A stretch of DNA of 64,000 nt, taken from assembly GCF_014633365.1 (NCBI RefSeq), contig NC_068341.1, forward strand, positions 20,504,339-20,568,338. Direction: 5' to 3'. Positions 24,100 to 36,785 of this stretch are shown piece after piece. This stretch comes from Diospyros lotus. Lineage: Eukaryota > Streptophyta > Magnoliopsida > Ericales > Ebenaceae. Numbering within the stretch: the first letter of the stretch is position 1; each line of letters starts with the position of its first letter. The translations under genes and the position numbers were made by a program. The notes under the pieces were generated by a model, which ran no database searches, had not been told where the DNA came from, and saw only the letters and a list, made by a program, of their open reading frames with translations.

Positions 24100-25236
24100 C
24101 CGTGAGAGGAAAATTAGGCTACATTCCTGGGGTTGTTTCTAGAGGCTGATGCTCATGGAGGCAATTACATATGGGCACTTTAAGTGTTGTGGAGAGATGT
24201 TGGAGGTACTTTTTTAATGTTCCCTCGTTTATTCCCATAACTGTTTGTTTATTACTTGGTTTACTTATTACATAAGCTATAAAGGGAAAGAAAACATTTT
24301 TTCAAATGCATCTGTGTTCTTCTAATAGTGACAGTTAAAAGGGGGCGACTTGTGCATTTGGAGATATGTGCTCGCTTATGAAGCTACATCCAACATGTGT
24401 TTTTCGCTTTTCTTCTACCATTTAGATGAAGCTGATCAAATGTTAGCTAGATCCTTATCGTGGTAGATATCTTTACTTCATGGGGGTTGCAAAGGCTTGC
24501 AAGATGTTCATGCACCATCTTCGTCACAGCCCAAGATATGGAGAAATGGTTATGGGAGACCACGGTCTAAGGGAAAGTAAGAGCTTCCGTAAGCTAGCCC
24601 AAAATAGGCAACCCCTTTCCTGTCTATCTTGGGAATGTTGAGGGGTCTTCTTAGCCTTCTCTGCCATCTTCTCCATCATTTCATATGTGGTCTGCAAGGG
24701 TAGTCTCGAAGGGAGATGCATGTGGAGTACAGAGATTGATAATTATGATCAAGTGTCTTTTAAAAGGGAGAAGCTAACTATGGGAAGATAGGCTTGTCCT
24801 AGGTTATAAACATCGTTAACATTGCAAAGCCACATTCGGGCTTTGTTTCCCACTTTGGGAGCTCTTGATATTTCATGATGTGTCCTCCGACAGTCCTCAG
24901 GTTGAATGTTGTAACATGAAGAAGGGACCATTTGGGAGAAGTTGTGGGGCGCCTTCTTCGATCGGAAGCTAGGGAGTCTTTCAAAGAAGGTATGCGAGCC
25001 AGTTCCTAGCTCTCCAAGTGATAATCCATGAGGCTTGATAGCATAGCCCCATCAAGAGTGGCTCCAAAGACCTCTTATGACATTGTCCTACAAAGTCTGA
25101 GGCTTGCCCGAAGAAACTAGTTTCAATTGTTAGGGCTTCCTTATATGGGTTTAACGGAGGACAAGAAAGCTTCTGATGAGCTTTGGGATGACCCATCTTT
25201 TGACCTTTTGTACGTTTCCCATAAATGGTGCCAAAT
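24100..25236 (-). mobile_element. Degenerate internal region of a minus-strand Gypsy element
   Basis: Directly next to the LTR at 25237-26190, the minus strand reads TTGGCACCATTTATGGGAA, close to the TTGGCGCCGTCTGTGGGAA sequence that follows many plant Gypsy LTRs. Short minus-strand frames follow, but I recognise no clear gag or pol motif. The left limit is uncertain. Confidence 0.5.
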
Positions 25237-26190
25237 TGTTGTTACTGAAATACAACAATTAACATTTGTTTGTTTGGGGAAAACTCAGTAAGCAATTGGA
25301 AGAACAAAAGGTGTCCCTTAGCCTTCCTGCCTTATTTGCCAAACTTGGAGGGAAATGAAGTCGTCTAAGACAAGACTTGGTCCACTAACCTAGAAGGGGC
25401 TTGATCCGCAGGTTCGGAGAGTTGTGGAGGAACTAGAAAGATGATGGATACTACGATGTGCCAGGAGATCTTACACCTTGAAACCAGGTCTAGAAGACAG
25501 AAAGTAATCAGAGGCACACGAGGATTTCTCCCATGTGGTGCCTCCAATGCTTGAGTCAAATCAAGTCTTCATGGAATGCAAGATGCAACAGTAGTAAAGA
25601 TGTCGTGCAAGAAAATGATGAATGAAAGGAGTGTTCGCTATTGCTAGTTGTACAGTCTTTCATGCATTGTGTTTATCTTAGTTTATTCTGCTAGGATTGT
25701 CCTATTTCCTCCTCCCCAAAACTGAAAAGTTGGGGGCTATTTATAGACGTCAAGGGGATAAAGACACGTGACACGCATGTACGAGGGTGCAGTGCTCTTT
25801 TCGAGAAAATGTGGTGCACTTCCCTTATATGTGGTGTTATCCTAGGGTTAAGCTTGAAAGTGCCTTCGAGAGAAACCACCTCGTGGGGAAGGTTTCTCGA
25901 AAGGAAAAGGGCTTGAAACAAGAGGGTCGTATTGCCCCAGAGCAATGCAGGGTAATGTAGAGGGAAGACATGTCTCCTTGGGTTCCTCCTGAGATCATAG
26001 CTAGACTATGGAAAAACCATGGCATGTAGGTCTTAGAAGCTGGTCCCAAACAAATGACGAATGGGCAATGATTTCTCAAAGGGATATGCTCTGACCCTAA
26101 GAAGGTCTTTCCAAAAGGATTACTCCTTCCAAGATTACTAATGCACTAGTTTCTTTGGGAGGACTTTCCTTTAGAGGCTATGCCACAACA
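25237..26190 (-). repeat. Gypsy LTR, minus orientation, about 954 bp
   Basis: On the minus strand it starts TGTTGTGGCA and ends GTAACAACA, giving a TGTTGT/ACAACA inverted terminus. A TATA box (TATAAATAG, minus strand, near 25740) and the adjacent primer-site-like sequence at 25220-25236 support a 5' LTR. The 3' LTR of this element was not found. Confidence 0.65.
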
Positions 26191-26199
26191 ACATGAGTG

Positions 26200-26740
26200 T
26201 TAAGTGAGCAAGTAAGAAAACTATTCTAGTAAAATACGAAATTACTCAACTAAATCTTAAAATTATGTGAATAAAAGATTGAGAATAAATCAAGTAAAAG
26301 TGAAAATTTATCGAGTAAAAGTAAACTTGTGTAAAATGTTTGTCACTCGAGTAAAGCCTGTTATTACTCGAATAAGAGTTTTATTATGCAAGTAAAGGAT
26401 TAAGATTTAATTGAGTAAAAGAAAAATTACTCGAGTAAAATATTCATCACTTGAGTATTTTTCAAAATAGAAAAGGATAGGAATTCCTCTGTACATTACT
26501 CGACTATTCTTGAGATTATACGCAAATAATTAACATATTACTCGACTAACAATAGACTTGAGTCGATTAATTTTAAAAATAAAGTGATCTAATTTTTAGA
26601 CTATTATTCCTCGAGTAACGAGCGATAATATTCATTAACGTGAGCTATTATGTGAGTAATCGTTAACCTGTACTCGATTAACGAGGAACATTAGTCAAGT
26701 AATCGAAAACATTACTTGAGTAACCAAAGCAGTTATGCCA
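26200..26740. repeat. Array of TTACTCGAGTAA-type palindromes, cluster 1
   Basis: More than fifteen degenerate copies of A/T-rich palindromes with a TCGAG or TCGAC core (for example ATTACTCGAGTAAAA and ATTACTCGACTAAC), spaced about 20-50 bp. A TATA-like ATAAATAGG follows at about 26776, so the stretch is probably the promoter part of an LTR. Confidence 0.7.
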
Positions 26741-27046
26741 GAAACTAGAGTTTAAATCAACTAACTAGGGTTTCAGTATAAATAGGAATTTGACAGATTT
26801 CAAAACCAATTCTCGACACCTAGGGCTTCTAGAACTCTCGATTCTTTCTGTAAATCATCTCTAACAACTAGTGTTGCAAAGTTCTGCAAATCTTCTCTCA
26901 ACTCTCTATTCCCATGTATTCCTTGTATTTCACTTCTTTTAATTTCCCCATTCTTGCTTATGCACTTAGATTCATCTTTCTCTTCTAATTTTTATACACT
27001 CACAAAGAAGCTTGAATACAATACACTTTATATCCTCACTGAAAAA

Positions 27047-28385
27047 ATGAGAATAGCTCCCAAACAAAAAGACAAGGTCTTTCCTTCAAAACCCCTCATC
27101 CTTAAAATCAACTAAAATTAGAACAAAAAGGGAACAAAATCAACGCACTCCATCACCTCCACCTCTACCTAGACCATTTTTTTTAAAAATGATCGACATA
27201 AATCACTCTTTTCTAAAGTCCTATCTAGAGGATTCTTACCTGGTAGGAATATAAACTGGTTAAAATTTGAGTCTATTAACTTTGGTGCAAACCTAAAATA
27301 ATGGGTTACATACACGGGCCAGTTCGATCTCTCAGAACTAAAAATGCCCTATTATCCCGAGGCAATTATCGAATTCTATTCTAGTCTTCCTAAGTGTCCA
27401 ACTGAAAACAAACAAGAAAGTTACTCAATTGATGATATTAGGTTTAGGTTTCAAGGGCTAGAATATATGTATACATCAGCACAACTTTGTCATGACCTTT
27501 CTTTATCTGTTTGTGAAACTCTCTTAGATGATGTTGACCATTGCCTAAATGAAATTTAGCTAGTTCTCACTAGAAAAGATAAAGAAGTTAACCGACACAT
27601 CACCTTACTTCTCATGAAATCTTAGATCGTAAACATAGGATTCTTCATCACTTTATAGCCACATCCATCAATATCCGGAGTGGCTCATTTCATTTTGTCA
27701 CCTTTGATGATTTAATCATCATGTTATGTGCAATAAAAAATATTCATTTCAGTCGTCTGACTTTTATCTTCAATAGAATGCACCAAGCTATCACTACAAG
27801 TCCATCGGCTAAGTACCCTTTGGGATGATTATCTCTACCATTTTAAGCAAAATTGAAGGGACCCTAAAAAATGAAAGATGTATCCCACATTCACCTTTTG
27901 ACACCTATTCCAAGCAAACCCTAATCAAAATAAAAATTAAATGCATTGATGGAGTATGGAAGATGCCTCCAAAGTAAAATGAGGTAGAAAAAAGTAGTGA
28001 AGTAGGATCCTCAAATCCACCTGTCACTTCTACACCACCTACTCCTTTAAGTGTACTGGCCACCTCAAATCTTCCTGGTCTTTCTGCATAGCCAGCTCCC
28101 TCAAGTCAACCTACAATAGCATTAGGGGGATAATCTATGGCTCAATTCTTAATGAGGACCATCACCATAATGGCCACTCAACAAGAAGATATTTTGATTG
28201 GACTAACAAAAATGGAAGAAGGCCTAGGAAAGGTTGAAAATTTCCTAGCAAGATCAGGCCGACTCAAGACTACAACCCAAAAAGTGAGCCATCCCACAAC
28301 TACTGAATTTGAGGATAAAGAAAAAGAAGAACAAGCAATTGAACTTGTTGCACCTGAAGAGTCTAGACCTAGTGTAGCTGATTAG
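27047..28385 (+). pseudogene. Decayed 'putative plant transposon protein' type ORF of an LTR element
   Basis: Begins MRIAPKQKDKVFPSKP and reads, with several stops and frame changes, through FDLSELKMPYYPEAIIEFYS, a 71-codon open stretch at 27344-27559. ILHHFIATSINIRSGSFHF follows, matching the 'Rilhhiiatn..prsGs' pattern of plant transposon-protein domains. An open stretch at 28137-28385 with coiled-coil character ends the unit. It lies between TCGAG-array clusters and upstream of the LTR at 29566, so it probably belongs to that element. Confidence 0.55.
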
Positions 28386-28589
28386 GATTAGGATTAGGAT
28401 TAGAGTTTAGTTTTAGAACCTAAATTGAAATGTATTATTATTTTGTAAGATTTCTTTTTAATGAAATGAAGTGATGATTTTGGCATATTCTTGTATCTTG
28501 TTAATTTTAACAAATAAAGGAAGAAACGGAAAATATGATCTTGAAAGATATATATTTGAAAAAGGGAGAACATTGTTCATAAAAAGAAA

Positions 28590-29010
28590 AATATACAAAA
28601 AATATACTTCTAGTTTACTCAAGCTAATCAAGACATTAATAGAATAATGGAATGTAAAATGGTCATTCTTAAGATATTACTCAAATAAAACTAAAGATTA
28701 ATAGAGTAATACAAGATTTATTGCAAATAGATAAAAGATTACTTGACTAACTTGGAAAGCTAATAAAATAATAAAGTAACCCAAGAAATTACTCGAGTAA
28801 ATAGAGTAGTTACATAAGTAATTCAACTATTACCCGACTAATGAGCAATATTAGTCGATTAATCTATTGAATAGAGATTTAGCTATCTCTCAGACATTTA
28901 TTACTCGAATATCCTTGAGCCTATATGCAAGTAAATAAACTATCACTCGACTAACAACAATATTAGTTGATTATTCTTCAAAGCGGTGAGTAATTGAATC
29001 AAGGCTTTAA
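28590..29010. repeat. Array of TTACTCGAGTAA-type palindromes, cluster 2
   Basis: A second cluster (for example AAATTACTCGAGTAAATAG and CACTCGACTAACAAC) between the decayed ORF and the 3' LTR. It lies outside the LTR proper, so the motif is not limited to LTRs. Confidence 0.65.
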
Positions 29011-29565
29011 GAATCCTTCCAAATTTGGAATAAATTATTATTTTGCATAATCCTTGTAACACTGGAAAAAAAGGGAATATACATTTTTTTAGGAAGAAAA
29101 ATATAATAAGAAATATTTATAACCATGAAAGGTATACATTTGTGAAAAAAAAGGGAACATTGCTTACAAAATACACCCTAAACAGGGGGAGCAATCATCC
29201 AAACAGAGGGAGAAACCAAAATCTCAAAAATTGATCTATCTCCCTAAATTAATCAATTCTCCTTTATAATTTTCAATTGGTATCAAACATGTTCAAATGA
29301 TATATATCTTGAAATTTCTAGGCATAAACTTAGGGAGAGTTTTTGTCTCTTGATTTTGATGACTTATGTCTCAAAAGGAATTAAAATAACAAAAACAATG
29401 GGGAGGGGGCTGGGAGAGGAGATAATAAATAACAAGAGGGAGAAAAGATAATAAAGTATATTCCTTTTACTTTTTGCTAATGACAAAAAGGGGTAGATAA
29501 AGTAGAACATTTAGAATTAATGGTCACATGTCATTAAAGTTTTGTCATTATAAAAAATGGGAGAT

Positions 29566-31308
29566 TGTTGAGTTTAATCCCACAAATGTTTTGATGATGA
29601 GAATTAAATACAAAACTTTAATGAATATCATTTAATCAAGTAAAGTTCAACTCTAAAAGAATTAATCAAGTAAGTTTGTTCATCAATCGAGTAGCATACC
29701 CCTTACACTAGTAAAGTACATAATTAATCGAGTGTATATATTTGTGAAAGTCAGTTATAACTAACTTTCAAATATTACTCGAGCAATTAAATATTCACAA
29801 TCAAGTAACACCTAATACTCAAAGAATTAATCGAGTGTATGCCTGTTTTACTAGAGTATATGATGAAAAAACATTAATTGAGTAACCACAATGTTAATCA
29901 ACTAAGTGTTTTATTAGTCAAGTAACTAAAAGCTTTACTTGAGTAATAATCCGGGCTAAAATGCCAAGTATCTATACTTGAATATTAATCAACTAAAAGG
30001 TTGAACTTAATTGAGTAAAGGGTATGCTTAGTTGAGTAACTAAGCATCTTAGTCCAGTAAGTATTACTAAAAGTGTGAGTCTCTATATCTCATTTATTAA
30101 TCGACTACGAAATAGTTTGTACTCGAGTAATATCATATTTTAATTGAGTAACAATTTCAAATTCATGAATGGTTAAAGTGTTAATCGACTAAGATATGCT
30201 CTTAATCAAGTATCACCATCCTTTAATTGAGTAACAAATGCTTTAGTTGAGTAATGACTAAAACATGTTAACAAACTTAATTGAGTAATACCTTTCAATA
30301 ATCAAGTAAGGATAAGTTTAAACGACTAACTCTTAATATTACTTGACTAAGTGCGCATCTTACTTGAGTAACACCTAAGATTAATCAACTAATGTTGTGT
30401 CAAATTTCAAAAATATGGCCATTACAAACAACATTAAATGCGCACAATTTTGACTTCCAAACAATCTAACCGTTTCAAAAAATTGTCTAAACATTCTCTC
30501 ATATAACTTAACAATGTTTCGAGATTATAGAATATTTACTAACCGTTAGAACAATAGAAAATGAAAATATCTTACAGGTTTGTAGGTTTTAATTTATTAT
30601 CCACTGGATAGACTGCAAAAATGCATTGAAGAACCAACAACTATAAATACTCAAAGCATGCACGGGAATGATATTATAGGTTTTGAAACTGAGTTTTCTC
30701 AAAGAGAATGAGAAAGAAAAAGAAAACTGAGCTTAAAGCTATCTACTCACTTGCATTCAAGTCATCAAGTTCTTAATACCTAAAGAGAGAGTATAGTACT
30801 TTGATTTCCTATCTTCTCTTATTGTAATTTCGTAAATCCCTCGTGAACTTTCATTCACATTCTTTGAGGGTTATTTGATTTTCGCTGTGAGCTTTTGTTC
30901 AATTATTTTCTTCTCTAAATTTGTTGTAAGGGTTGTTTCTTTATCTCATGAAAAGGCTTGTAACAGTGAACGTTCCAATTTAACTTGTAAAAATTGAGGT
31001 TTTAGTTGAGTCTAAAAAGCTAAGGTTAGATTAACCTACAAAAGCTAATACAATTAATGAACCGTTGAAATCCTTAGTGAGAGGTAAGGTAGTGGTTGTA
31101 GGCAATTGGTTGAATCATTATAAATCTCTTATAGTGCATTTTTTATTTTGGTTTTTACTTCAACATTTTCACTTTTCATTTACAGCATTATTTTCAAAGT
31201 TATTATAAAGCAGAAAATAGTTTTTGTGCAAAATTATTTCAAGCCAAAAAAGTTTTGAAACACACAATTCACCTCCCTCTTGGGTGCACACTCCTACATT
31301 GTTCAACA
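29566..31308 (+). repeat. 1743-bp LTR (probably the 3' LTR) of a large Copia/SIRE-like element
   Basis: Starts TGTTGAGTTT and ends TTCAACA. It is preceded by AAAAAATGGGAGAT, a polypurine-tract-like sequence, which argues for a 3' LTR over a solo LTR. Flanks GAGAT and CATGT do not match, also against a solo LTR. The first 800 bp carry a third, very dense array of TCGAG/TCGAC palindromes. A TATA-like CTATAAATAC lies near 30641, and AATTCACCTCCCTCTTGGGT lies near the 3' end. Confidence 0.72.
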
Positions 31309-33240
31309 CATGTCTTCTTACCTCAGTTTAAGAGTAAGACAAATCCATAAGTCCTTATTCCAAGGTTGGGTAGGCTAATCAAGATAGGTGAGATGTCTAG
31401 AGGTTGAGTCCATAATGTATGAGATTGAGATAGTATGGACACCCATAATAGTTGCTCCATGTAAGCATGCATGACCAACATAATCCCAAGGCAGATAGTA
31501 AGGAAAATAGAGTTTTCACATAAAGTTTACATGTATGTTTATGTTGCACATCCTTCATACATGTACACGTATGGTATGCCTTATTGAGTAAATATACCCA
31601 TCCTTTTCTCCCTTCTATTTTTAATAGTCATTGCAGGTTCTAAGAAACGTAAGATAGTGATTGAGCAACCCTATAGAAGTCAATGAATAGATAGGGATCA
31701 AGGAATATATGTCAATTTGAACAAAAATGTTTGACAACATCATATAAGTATTAATTGTTTTCTTTATAATGCAATTTCTAGTCTTGGGCTAGACACTAGT
31801 GTTTCGTATATTTGGAAGAATGTATGTGTACAATGAGTCGATAGCTCAATTTATATTTGAGGTTATTTATACTTATCTTAGGTTTTGAATGTTCAGTAAT
31901 ATGTCAATCAGTCAATCTTGATTGTATGATAGATGTATGATTGCATGCTTCCATTATATGGAATTATGGAATTTTCCAAAGTACAACTCACCTTCACTTA
32001 TAAAGTGCACACAAAATAAGTACTCATAAGAAAAAGTTTCATGTCTTTCGCTAATTTTTCCTTTAGTCGAGTGAATGAGAAAATAATTCAACAACTCATA
32101 ACCCTTTTATCCTTAGTTGATAACTCTCAAGTAATGGTTCTCCTTGAGCAAGAGATTTGATTCTCCTTGTAATACCTTAAGCTAGGGTGGGGTGTAATAT
32201 CTCATGCTTCATCTTTCTTTTTTTTTCAAAAAAAAATATGAAAATGAAAATAACCTATGACAATCAACTACCATTATAGTTGTCATTAGGTCTTTGATTT
32301 AAGCACCAACAATTGTTTCAGTTCAGACATTGGTCCATCACCAATTTATTTATTTTTATTTCTTAATTTTTCTTTAACAATAGAGAAAGGGGAGAGAGAA
32401 AGACTATTGTTGCCTTTATTGCTAAAGAAGGAGATGAAGAGAGAGAGAGAGAGATGAAAGGTTATTTGGGTATTTTGAAAATTTTAATCGCCATTGTTTA
32501 GTGAAGGAAGTATTTACTTATACACTTTTAAACCTTGAAAGAGATCTCTATAATTTCCTAAAATTGATGGATGGCCTATTAAATTAAGCCTTAATTGATG
32601 GGTGATTTGTTTCTTTTACCTTATAATTTCATTGTACCTTATTGGGTTGCTAGTGTAATTTACTTTTTTGGGTGTAATAGTTTTTGGGTAAATTTTACAA
32701 ACTACCCTAGGTTTGCCTATAATACACCAAATGTTTTGTGTTTTAAAAAATGTCTTGCTGATCACTTACCACCCTACCATTAATAATCGTCTATCAATTT
32801 TTTTAAATTCCTAGAATGCCCTTGTATCCACTATTATTATAGAAAACCATAAGAAAAAAAAATTAAATTACATATACTATCCCTGAGGTTTGTCTTAATT
32901 GCACTAAGTACCCATGACATTTTAAAAATGGCACGCATCTCCCTTGACATTTTATACTAAGTAACATTCAACCCCTTATTGTTACTTAAGGACTGTTAAT
33001 ATTTATAAATCTCCCTTTACATTGTACCAAAAAATAAAAATAAAAAATAAGGAAAAGAAAAATGGCTAGCAACAATTATTGATGTCGGGTGGCAACTAGT
33101 GAGGAAAAACCCACTATTAGGGTTTTTCTCATCTAAAAAAGCAATCATTGACGATGGCTTTTTCTTTTTTAAAAGAAGCTAAAGAGAGATGGAGAGAAAA
33201 ATCTCAAAATATATAGATAGAAAAAGAGATAAGGAGATAA

Positions 33241-33271
<31 letters not shown>

Positions 33272-34509
33272 AGAGGGGTTGATATGTTACTTGACGCGGG
33301 CTAGCTAACACATACCCCATGTGGAGGCCACCTCCATTCTCTCAAATTTTTTACATCGAACAATTATTATGTTACCTGACATAGGTAACATAACAATTTT
33401 GTATATATATATATAAAGAGAGGGGTTGAAACCTAGAAGGGTTTCATTCCCACCGGTGGTCATCTTCCTTAAATTTGATCATTGTAACCATCATTGAAGT
33501 CGACCACCGCTTACCCAAAAATCCAATAGGGTTAATGAATTCTAATGGAAGTTGTAAAAAAAGAATAAGATAAATAAGAAGAGAGATAAAGAATAACTTA
33601 GATGTCATTCTGAGCACCATTGTTGCACACCCACTAGTAAGTTGTTGCATGAAAAAAAAAAAGAGATAGGAGAAAAATGAGAGAATATGAAACATTAGAA
33701 AAAGAAAGGAGATGATATTGTTTTAAAAAAAGGATAAAATAATCTTTTCAAGTGTCCTATTAACCTTAAGAAAGATAGGTGCCATTTGTGAATGTCAAGG
33801 GTAAAGGGTGAAATTAGGTAGGTTGACAACCATCGCTGGTTGTTAGCTTTCTGGGTTTGAACCCATTTCTCTAAGTTCAATCTTTTGTTTCAAACCTAGA
33901 TTTCTTTTAGACCTAGATTTCTAGGTTTGTTTGAACTTATTAGATCCCATTGAAGAGAGAGAGAAAGGGACGCGCATGCGTATTTACCAGTTGAGTACAT
34001 CTTCATCATCATCTCTGATGATCTGGGTTTTAATCGATGAAACTCACAATAATGAGTTATAGATCTAGGTTTCAAGAGAGAGAAAGAGAGTTTGGCAAGC
34101 TTTCTTCGTAAACAACAATGCCACTTATGGGTTTTTGCTGAAACCCCACTAAAAACCAAATCGAATCTAATTGGAAACCCCATCGCATAATGTGGTTGTT
34201 TTTTTAGGGGAAAGAGATGAGAAAGAGACTAGGTAATAACAAAGAATTATCGACGAGTTCTATCGACTATAAGTTGCTAAAGATAAATAAAGGCTAAGAT
34301 TGCCATAAATGAAAAAGAAGAAAGAAAAAAAAAATATGCATGAGACTGAGGGGAGATAGAGTGGAAAAGTTATTAATTTGTAAGAATAAAATAGTTAATC
34401 TTAATATTTTATTAATTCTAAAAGGAATAAATATTATTTTTAAAAATAAAAAATAATCAATATAATTTAAACAAATCTTTAACTATAACTTACCCTACTT
34501 GTTCTATTA
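31309..34509. other. Gene-free stretch with dispersed repeats
   Basis: No supported gene. It contains sequences of the type CTATCCCTGAGGTTTG (near 32880), common in plant dispersed repeats, and (TA)n(GA)n tracts near 33242-33270 and 33405-33422. The minus-strand ORFs here have no recognisable domain. Confidence 0.5.
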
Positions 34510-36118
34510 TGGGTGGGTAAATTCAATATAAACTCATTGAATTTTAAAAATGTAATTATTTACTCACCGAACTTTAAATTGTTATTATCTGCGTACTGAA
34601 TTTTGCTCAATGTCATCCATCCATCACTTGTGTCGACGTTCCAAGTTGGTCAACTATGATTCGTAAGCCCGCAAATGAGAAAAATGAGCACAAAATGCAA
34701 AGAGCATAAACAAATGAAAACAAATAATGAGTCACACATAGAGAAGTTTTTACGTGGTTCGGCCATAATGATGTCTAGTTCAAGACTGTTCTCTAGTTAT
34801 TCTGGCAAAGTAACAGTGTATTGTCCATCCTTTACAATGGTGTTTTTAACTCTTATTTATAGTGTAAAGTGTTTACAATTTACATAAAAATCGTAAATGG
34901 AAGGATAATGTCACGGGGGAAAAAGTGTCCTTATCAATTCCATAAAATTGGGAGTGGATTTCGCATTACCAGGGATTTGGTTCGCATCAGATAAAATAGA
35001 TGGGTCCTTGCCTCCGATTTTTTCGCGGTCTTGTTGTTATGCGAGCTGAATAGTTAAGCCAGTGAGTTTGAAGCATTGCTGGGAGCTCGCTCAGTTCCAC
35101 GGTTTGAGCTCAGGTCTCAGCGACGTGTGACCTTGTTTTGACAAGCTCGACCTTGGGCCTATTGGGCTTCAAGAGATTGGGTCAGTTTGCTGGGTCGAGT
35201 CTAGCTCATAAGAAATGGTCCGAGAAATACCCATAATAACCTGTTACATATTGCAATCGAAAAATGCCCATGTAACGACATTTGAAAAAATTTAACAAAC
35301 ACTCACTAAACTTTAAAGATGTAACTATTTGCTCATTAAACTTTGAATTTTTACTACCTACTCACTAAACTTTATTCAACGTCAACCATCTATCACCTAT
35401 TACATCACCATTTGATCTTGCAAATAAAAAATACTCACATGGTTAACAGAATTTGAAGTGGCTGAATTAAATCCTTATTTTTGACCAACTCAGCAGCACT
35501 CTTTATCTCTATCTCCCTTTCCCTTACTCCAGCAGTGGTGGTTCACATGCGAGAGATGAGGCATGGAGAGGTGATGCAGCGATGAGGCATTAGGCATCAA
35601 GGCGATGGTAGTGGCGACGAAGAAAGGGTCTTGTTTCTCTCTGTCTTTGTTCATTATCCCATTTCCCTTACTCCAACAACGGCAATTGGTGTGCGAGAAG
35701 CAAGGCAATGAGGCACCAAGCAACAAGGCGGTGAGGCGAGGTGGTGGTAGTGAAAGGGTCAGCGACAATCGTAGTCGTCGAAGCTAAGTTAGCTGAAAAT
35801 AAGGATTTGATTAAGCCACTTTGGATTTCATTAGCCACGTGAATATTTTCTATTTGTAAGATCAGACGATAATGTAACGAATGATGAATAGTTAATGTTG
35901 AGCAAAATTTAGTGAGCAACTAGTTACATTTTTAAAATTCAGTGAGTGTTTGTTAAATTTTCCTAAATTTTGTTAGTCATATAAATATTTTTGTTTGCAA
36001 GATGTAATGAGTGATGGATGGTTGTTATTGAACAAAATTTAATAAAAAAATAATAATAATTTAAGAGTTCATGAATAAATAATTATATTTTTAAAATTCT
36101 ATAAATTTATCCATTACG
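34510..36118. mobile_element. Large foldback (inverted-repeat) element with an insertion in its left arm
   Basis: The outer arms 34520-34632 and 36000-36115 are inverted copies (ATTTTAAAAATGTAATTATTTACTC type, then CATCCATCACT). The inner arms 35285-35490 and 35755-35960 are also inverted copies (AAATTTAACAAACACTCACT). The left arms are separated by about 650 bp absent from the right arm, so something inserted at about 34635-35280, including TTTTTACGTGGTTCGGCC. The loop 35490-35755 is GC-richer, with duplicated GATGAGGCA-like words. No transposase was seen; the class is unknown. Confidence 0.6.
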
Positions 36119-36785
36119 TTAAAGTGGGTGGGTTGGGATAAAATTTCCCAATCATCAGGGTCATCACTAGGAATCTCTCTCTCTCTCTCTCTCTCTCTGG
36201 GGCGGCTAAACTAGCGGTTCCCGAACCCGGGAAACTTCTGGAAATCGTGTTCGCCATCGTCATACTTGGAGCCACGTTATTACCAAACCAGTCGTATTCT
36301 TTCAGTAAGCTTTCTCGCTCGCATGAGTCTTTGGATTTGCTCTCTGATATTCCGTACAACGAGGTTTTGGTCCGCAATCGTTTGATTCATTTTCTGAAGT
36401 TGAATCCACAATGATTTTTCTTGTTTCGTCATATAATACTCCCTGAAGAGTTCAACTATCTTATGCTTTTTAAGTTGTCAAACGACCAAAGGAAAACCAT
36501 CTAATTCTCTTCTGGGTTAAGCTGGATTTGTCCTCCCAAATCACTGATCCTATCAATTCCATTCTGCCAAATAATAAGCCTTCTGGGTTTGGATTAACAA
36601 ATGTTTTAATTTCATTGAGAAATTTATGATCTTGTTTGATGTCTCACTCTAATTTCTCTCTGGGGATCGTTTCCGTACCGTTTTGAATCAGATCTCACGA
36701 TCTAACTGATGAGTTTGTGTAAATTTGCATCGGGGTATGTCTGATTTCCCTGTCCCCTGCCACCCTTCAACTGAATTATTCAGTC
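36119..36785 (+). promoter_or_regulatory. Presumed promoter and 5'UTR of the DUF218 gene
   Basis: Contains a (CT)n tract at 36174-36199, common in plant leaders. A T-rich stretch ends ATTATTCAG just before the ATG at 36786, which could be the acceptor of a 5'UTR intron. No separate gene was seen. Confidence 0.4.

Noticed and set aside
28381..28405. (GGATTA)n as a possible telomeric repeat
   Set aside because: About four hexamer copies and not the plant TTTAGGG unit; a simple repeat.
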